In this document: positions 61,264 to 64,000 of the stretch, one piece after another
Numbering within the stretch: position 1 is the first letter of the stretch
Layout of the letters: every line of letters starts with the position of its first letter
Assembly: GCF_021602345.1 (NCBI RefSeq)
Contig: NZ_BQID01000005.1
Span: forward strand, 62,001 to 126,000
DNA from: Pseudomonas pharyngis
GTDB lineage: Bacteria > Pseudomonadota > Gammaproteobacteria > Pseudomonadales > Pseudomonadaceae
Direction of reading: 5' to 3'
Length of the DNA: 64,000 nt
Notes under the pieces: generated by a model
What the model saw: the letters and a program-made list of their open reading frames with translations, nothing else
Database searches by the model: none
What the model was told of the DNA's origin: nothing
Position numbers and translations under genes: made by a program

Positions 61264-63903
61264 TCAGGCCAGATGCGACAGCATTTCGCTCGCTTCGCTC
61301 TTCTGCTTGTCGTTGCCCTCACTGATGACCTCATTGAGGATGTCGCGCGCACCGTCGTTGTCGCCCATGTCGATATAGGCCTGAGCCAGATCGAGCTTGG
61401 TCGCGGCTTCATCAGTACCGGACAGGAAGTCGAAGTCATCCTCGCCCAGATCATCACCCAGCGCGGCATCGGCCTCGGTGAAGCTTGGCTCGTTGATGCT
61501 GCTCGACAGGCGATCCAGCTCGGCGTTGACGTCGTCCAGTTCGGCGGCGAACGCATCCGGCTCGGCTGGCGCCGCGTCCATTTCGTCAGCCAGGGACAGG
61601 TCGAAATCGGCTGGCAGCTCCAGATCGTCCTGCGGCACGTCGGCCACGGTTGGAGTTTCGACCAGCGGCAGATCCTTCACGCCTTCGTCCAGATCCAGCA
61701 GGAAATCATCGTCTGCCAGCTCGACCGGCGCAGGCGCGGGGTCGGCACCGAGATCCATATCCAGGTCGAAATCCGACAGGTCGTCGAGGTTTTCCTTGAT
61801 GTCGGTCTGCTGTTGCAGCACCGACTCGAAGCTCAGATCGTCGTCCGATGGAAATTCGTCGAGTTCGACCGGCGCTTCCGGCTCGACAGCAGCCACAGGC
61901 TCAACCGGCGTGATGTTGTCGAGATCGTCGAGGCTCAGGTCGAAAGCGCTGTCCAGTTCAGCATCTGCCGCGGCAGGCGCTTCAGGCTCGTCGAGCAGCA
62001 GCTCCTTGACGTATTCCGCGTCCAGCTCGGCAGCCATGGCCGCAGCCGCCAGGCCGCTGGCCGCGACGACCGCCATGGCCGGGAAGCGGCTTTTCAGCTC
62101 TTCGACCTTGGCGAAGTTGTCGCCATTGGCGACCAGTTGGCGCTCCTGACCGACGAACGCATCGCGATCACCCTGACGACCGTAGACTTCCATCAGTTTC
62201 AGACGCAGATCGCTGCGCTGCGGCTCCAGGCTCACGCCCTCCTCCAGCAGCGCGGCCGCTTGATTCAGACGACCGCCGTCGATGTGCGACTGCGCCTTGT
62301 CCAGCACGTCGTCGGAACGCTCGGCGGCCGGAGCCACCAACGGCGCGGCGATCGGCTCGGCCATCACGACTGGCGCAACTACAGCAGCAGCAGCGGCTGG
62401 GGCTGGGGCTGGGGCTGGGTTCAGCTTGACGCTGGCGGCTGGCACTTCCAGACCTTCGAAGCTGCTTTCAGGCAGATCGAGATCCTGGGAAAAGGATTGC
62501 TCCTCCAGGGCACGGGCCATGCGCAGGTGTTTTTCGGCTTCCTGCTGCGCCTTGCGGCGGCGGGCCAGCAGCAACAGCAGGAGCAGCAGAACCACCGCAC
62601 CGCCACCGACCAGACCCAGCAGGATCGGATTGGTCAGCAGTTCGTTGAAGGATTTCTCGTCATCGGCGGCCGGCGTGGTTTCAACCACAGGCTCGACAAC
62701 CGGCTCGACTGGTGCCTGAGCGGCGGCTTCAGGCGCAGGTGCGCCCGGAGCAGCCTCTGCCGGAGTGGCCGGCGGCGTGGCCGCCAGTTCCGCGGTGATC
62801 GCCGGCACCACTGGCGCAGTGGCGGCGGTCGCGGGAGCAGCACCCGAACCCTCGGCCTGCATCTTCGCCAGTTGATTGTTTTTCAGCTCGATCAGGCGTT
62901 GCAGCTTGTCCAGCTGGCTTTGCAGATCGGCCATGCGGCTTTTCAGTTCTTCGTTGTCACGACGGGTGGTGTCGAGACTTTCCTGAGTGACCGCCAGTTT
63001 GTTGCTCAGGGCCTTGGCATCGCCGGCCGGACCCTTGCCACGCGCCTTGGCGCTTTCGGCGGACACCAGGCTCAGGTTGTCCTTGGCGTTTTGCGCAGCG
63101 CCGGTATTGGCGCGGCCACGATTGGTCGCATCGAGTTGCTGCTGACCGGTGCCCGGCTTGGCCACATAACGACGGCCCTGACGCCAGGCTTCGTTCTGCG
63201 CGGCCACTTCGGCAATCGCTTTGGACTGCGGCAGCGCGGTGCTTTGTACCTGATCGGGTAGACGCAGCACCTGACCGGTTTTCAGGCGGTTGATGTTGCC
63301 GCCGATGAACGCGTCCGGGTTCAAGGCCTGGATCGCCAGCATGGTCTGCTGCACCGAACCGCCGGTGCGCGCCTTCGCGGCGATTTCCCACAGGGTGTCG
63401 CGCGGCGTGGTGGTGTGGGTCGAATGGGTGGCGCCGGTGGTCGGTGCGGTAATGGTTTGCGCTGGCGCGGGTTGAGCGGCGGCATCGGCGGTCTGCGGCG
63501 AAAACTTCGACGGATCCAGCAGCACGCTGTAGTCACGCAGCAGGCGGCCGTTCGGCCACATTACCTGCACGAGGAATTTCACCATCGGTTCCGACAGCGG
63601 TTTGCTCGAGGTAACGCGCAGCACACTTTTGCCGCTGGCGTTGAGCACCGGGGTGAACGTCAGATCATTGAGGAAGGCCTGGCGATCGACGCCGGCCTTG
63701 GCGAAATCTTCCGGCGAGGCCAGGCTCGGCACCACTTCGGCAGCGGTCAGATCCTTGACATCGAGCAGCTCGATTTCCGCTACCAGCGGCTGGTTCAGGG
63801 TCGACTTCAGGGTCAGCTCCCCGAGCCCGAGGGCATGCGCCATACCGGAGGACAGCGCCGAGGCGGCCGCTATTGCTAACACCAGTTTGCGAACTTGAAC
63901 CAT
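61264..63903 (-). CDS. fimV: FimV family pilus/polar-hub protein
   Basis: This 879-residue inner-membrane protein has a signal peptide (MVQVRKLVLAIAAASALSSG). The FimV N-terminal domain follows (ELTLKSTLNQPLVAEIELLD, LTFTPVLNASGKSVLRVTSS), then a LysM domain (about 165-222: TPRDTLWEIAAKARTGGSVQ), a coiled coil (about 300-350), one span (about 425-447) and a long acidic cytoplasmic part. The C-terminal TPR-like helices are TKLDLAQAYIDMGDNDGARD. In P. aeruginosa FimV is a polar hub for type IV pili and twitching. Confidence 0.95.
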   Translation of the reverse strand: MVQVRKLVLAIAAASALSSGMAHALGLGELTLKSTLNQPLVAEIELLDVKDLTAAEVVPSLASPEDFAKAGVDRQAFLNDLTFTPVLNASGKSVLRVTSSKPLSEPMVKFLVQVMWPNGRLLRDYSVLLDPSKFSPQTADAAAQPAPAQTITAPTTGATHSTHTTTPRDTLWEIAAKARTGGSVQQTMLAIQALNPDAFIGGNINRLKTGQVLRLPDQVQSTALPQSKAIAEVAAQNEAWRQGRRYVAKPGTGQQQLDATNRGRANTGAAQNAKDNLSLVSAESAKARGKGPAGDAKALSNKLAVTQESLDTTRRDNEELKSRMADLQSQLDKLQRLIELKNNQLAKMQAEGSGAAPATAATAPVVPAITAELAATPPATPAEAAPGAPAPEAAAQAPVEPVVEPVVETTPAADDEKSFNELLTNPILLGLVGGGAVVLLLLLLLLARRRKAQQEAEKHLRMARALEEQSFSQDLDLPESSFEGLEVPAASVKLNPAPAPAPAAAAAVVAPVVMAEPIAAPLVAPAAERSDDVLDKAQSHIDGGRLNQAAALLEEGVSLEPQRSDLRLKLMEVYGRQGDRDAFVGQERQLVANGDNFAKVEELKSRFPAMAVVAASGLAAAAMAAELDAEYVKELLLDEPEAPAAADAELDSAFDLSLDDLDNITPVEPVAAVEPEAPVELDEFPSDDDLSFESVLQQQTDIKENLDDLSDFDLDMDLGADPAPAPVELADDDFLLDLDEGVKDLPLVETPTVADVPQDDLELPADFDLSLADEMDAAPAEPDAFAAELDDVNAELDRLSSSINEPSFTEADAALGDDLGEDDFDFLSGTDEAATKLDLAQAYIDMGDNDGARDILNEVISEGNDKQKSEASEMLSHLA

Positions 63904-64000
63904 AGCCTCTTCCTTTGTTTGAACGTTCCTCGGCCAGCGAGAAGATGTTGATAGTCGCTGCCGTAAGGCATTGCGCGCGACGACGACAGCATGCCGCGCG
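63904..64000. other. Upstream flank of fimV, no feature identified
   Basis: This stretch should contain the fimV promoter or leader. I saw no gene or clear regulatory dyad, and the window ends here. Confidence 0.4.

Overview
This window is a chromosomal segment of a Pseudomonas, most likely of the P. fluorescens group. The evidence is the characteristic Pseudomonas block metZ-purF-cvpA-dedD-folC-accD-trpF-truA-fimV, the thrS-infC-rpmI-rplT-pheS-pheT-ihfA-merR block ending in tRNA-Pro(GGG), a DUF1654 gene, rsmA/csrA and an ANR-type box. The species is inferred, not proven. The window divides into a prophage (1 to about 20,660) and host core genome (about 20,660 to 64,000).

Prophage. A lambda-like siphovirus genome sits against the 3' end of tRNA-Pro(GGG); its other end lies left of position 1. 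The immunity region (8595-10332) holds a leftward Cro-like gene, a rightward CI-like S24 repressor, and five copies of one operator, TAAAGG-N4-CCTwTA. Three copies lie between cro and cI at 23-24 bp spacing, and two cover a strong rightward early promoter 1.4 kb away, as in lambda OR and OL. Leftward from cro come Rha, an O-like initiator containing a six-copy iteron cluster (probable origin), a P-like loader, nin-region-type small genes (YbcO/DUF1364, VRR-NUC, a second tyrosine recombinase, a zinc-ribbon protein), a Q-type antiterminator followed by two tandem terminators, holin-like genes, and Nu1/GpA-type terminase genes. Rightward from PL runs a long operon of small accessory genes (LuxR-type HTH, TerB, two cupin-like proteins, a DNA methyltransferase, NinX, Xis) ending in the integrase. 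A 93-residue gene and a 27-residue TisB-like peptide are encoded against the direction of this operon.

Host, 20.7-44.3 kb. The translation block (thrS, infC with a probable AUU start, rpmI, rplT, pheST, ihfA, merR-like) reads leftward. Then come a cold-shock gene, an I78 inhibitor-like lipoprotein, a ribose operon (rbsBACRKD) followed by an exported nucleoside hydrolase that could feed it, periplasmic asparaginase with an upstream ANR-like box, a LexA-boxed DUF1654-endA pair, a siderophore-interacting flavoprotein, a SPOR lipoprotein, csrA/rsmA, a DUF2214 membrane protein, a GNAT gene broken by one in-frame stop, and tRNA-Val(GAC).

Host, 44.4-64 kb. A PuuB-type flavin oxidase is followed by a leftward operon for a Tat-exported molybdenum hydroxylase (large subunit, 2Fe-2S subunit, triheme cytochrome c, XdhC). 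Next are a tRNA cluster (Val-Asp-Asp), an SDR next to metZ, purF-cvpA, a SPOR protein, folC, accD, trpF, truA and fimV. I saw no rRNA, CRISPR array or insertion sequence.
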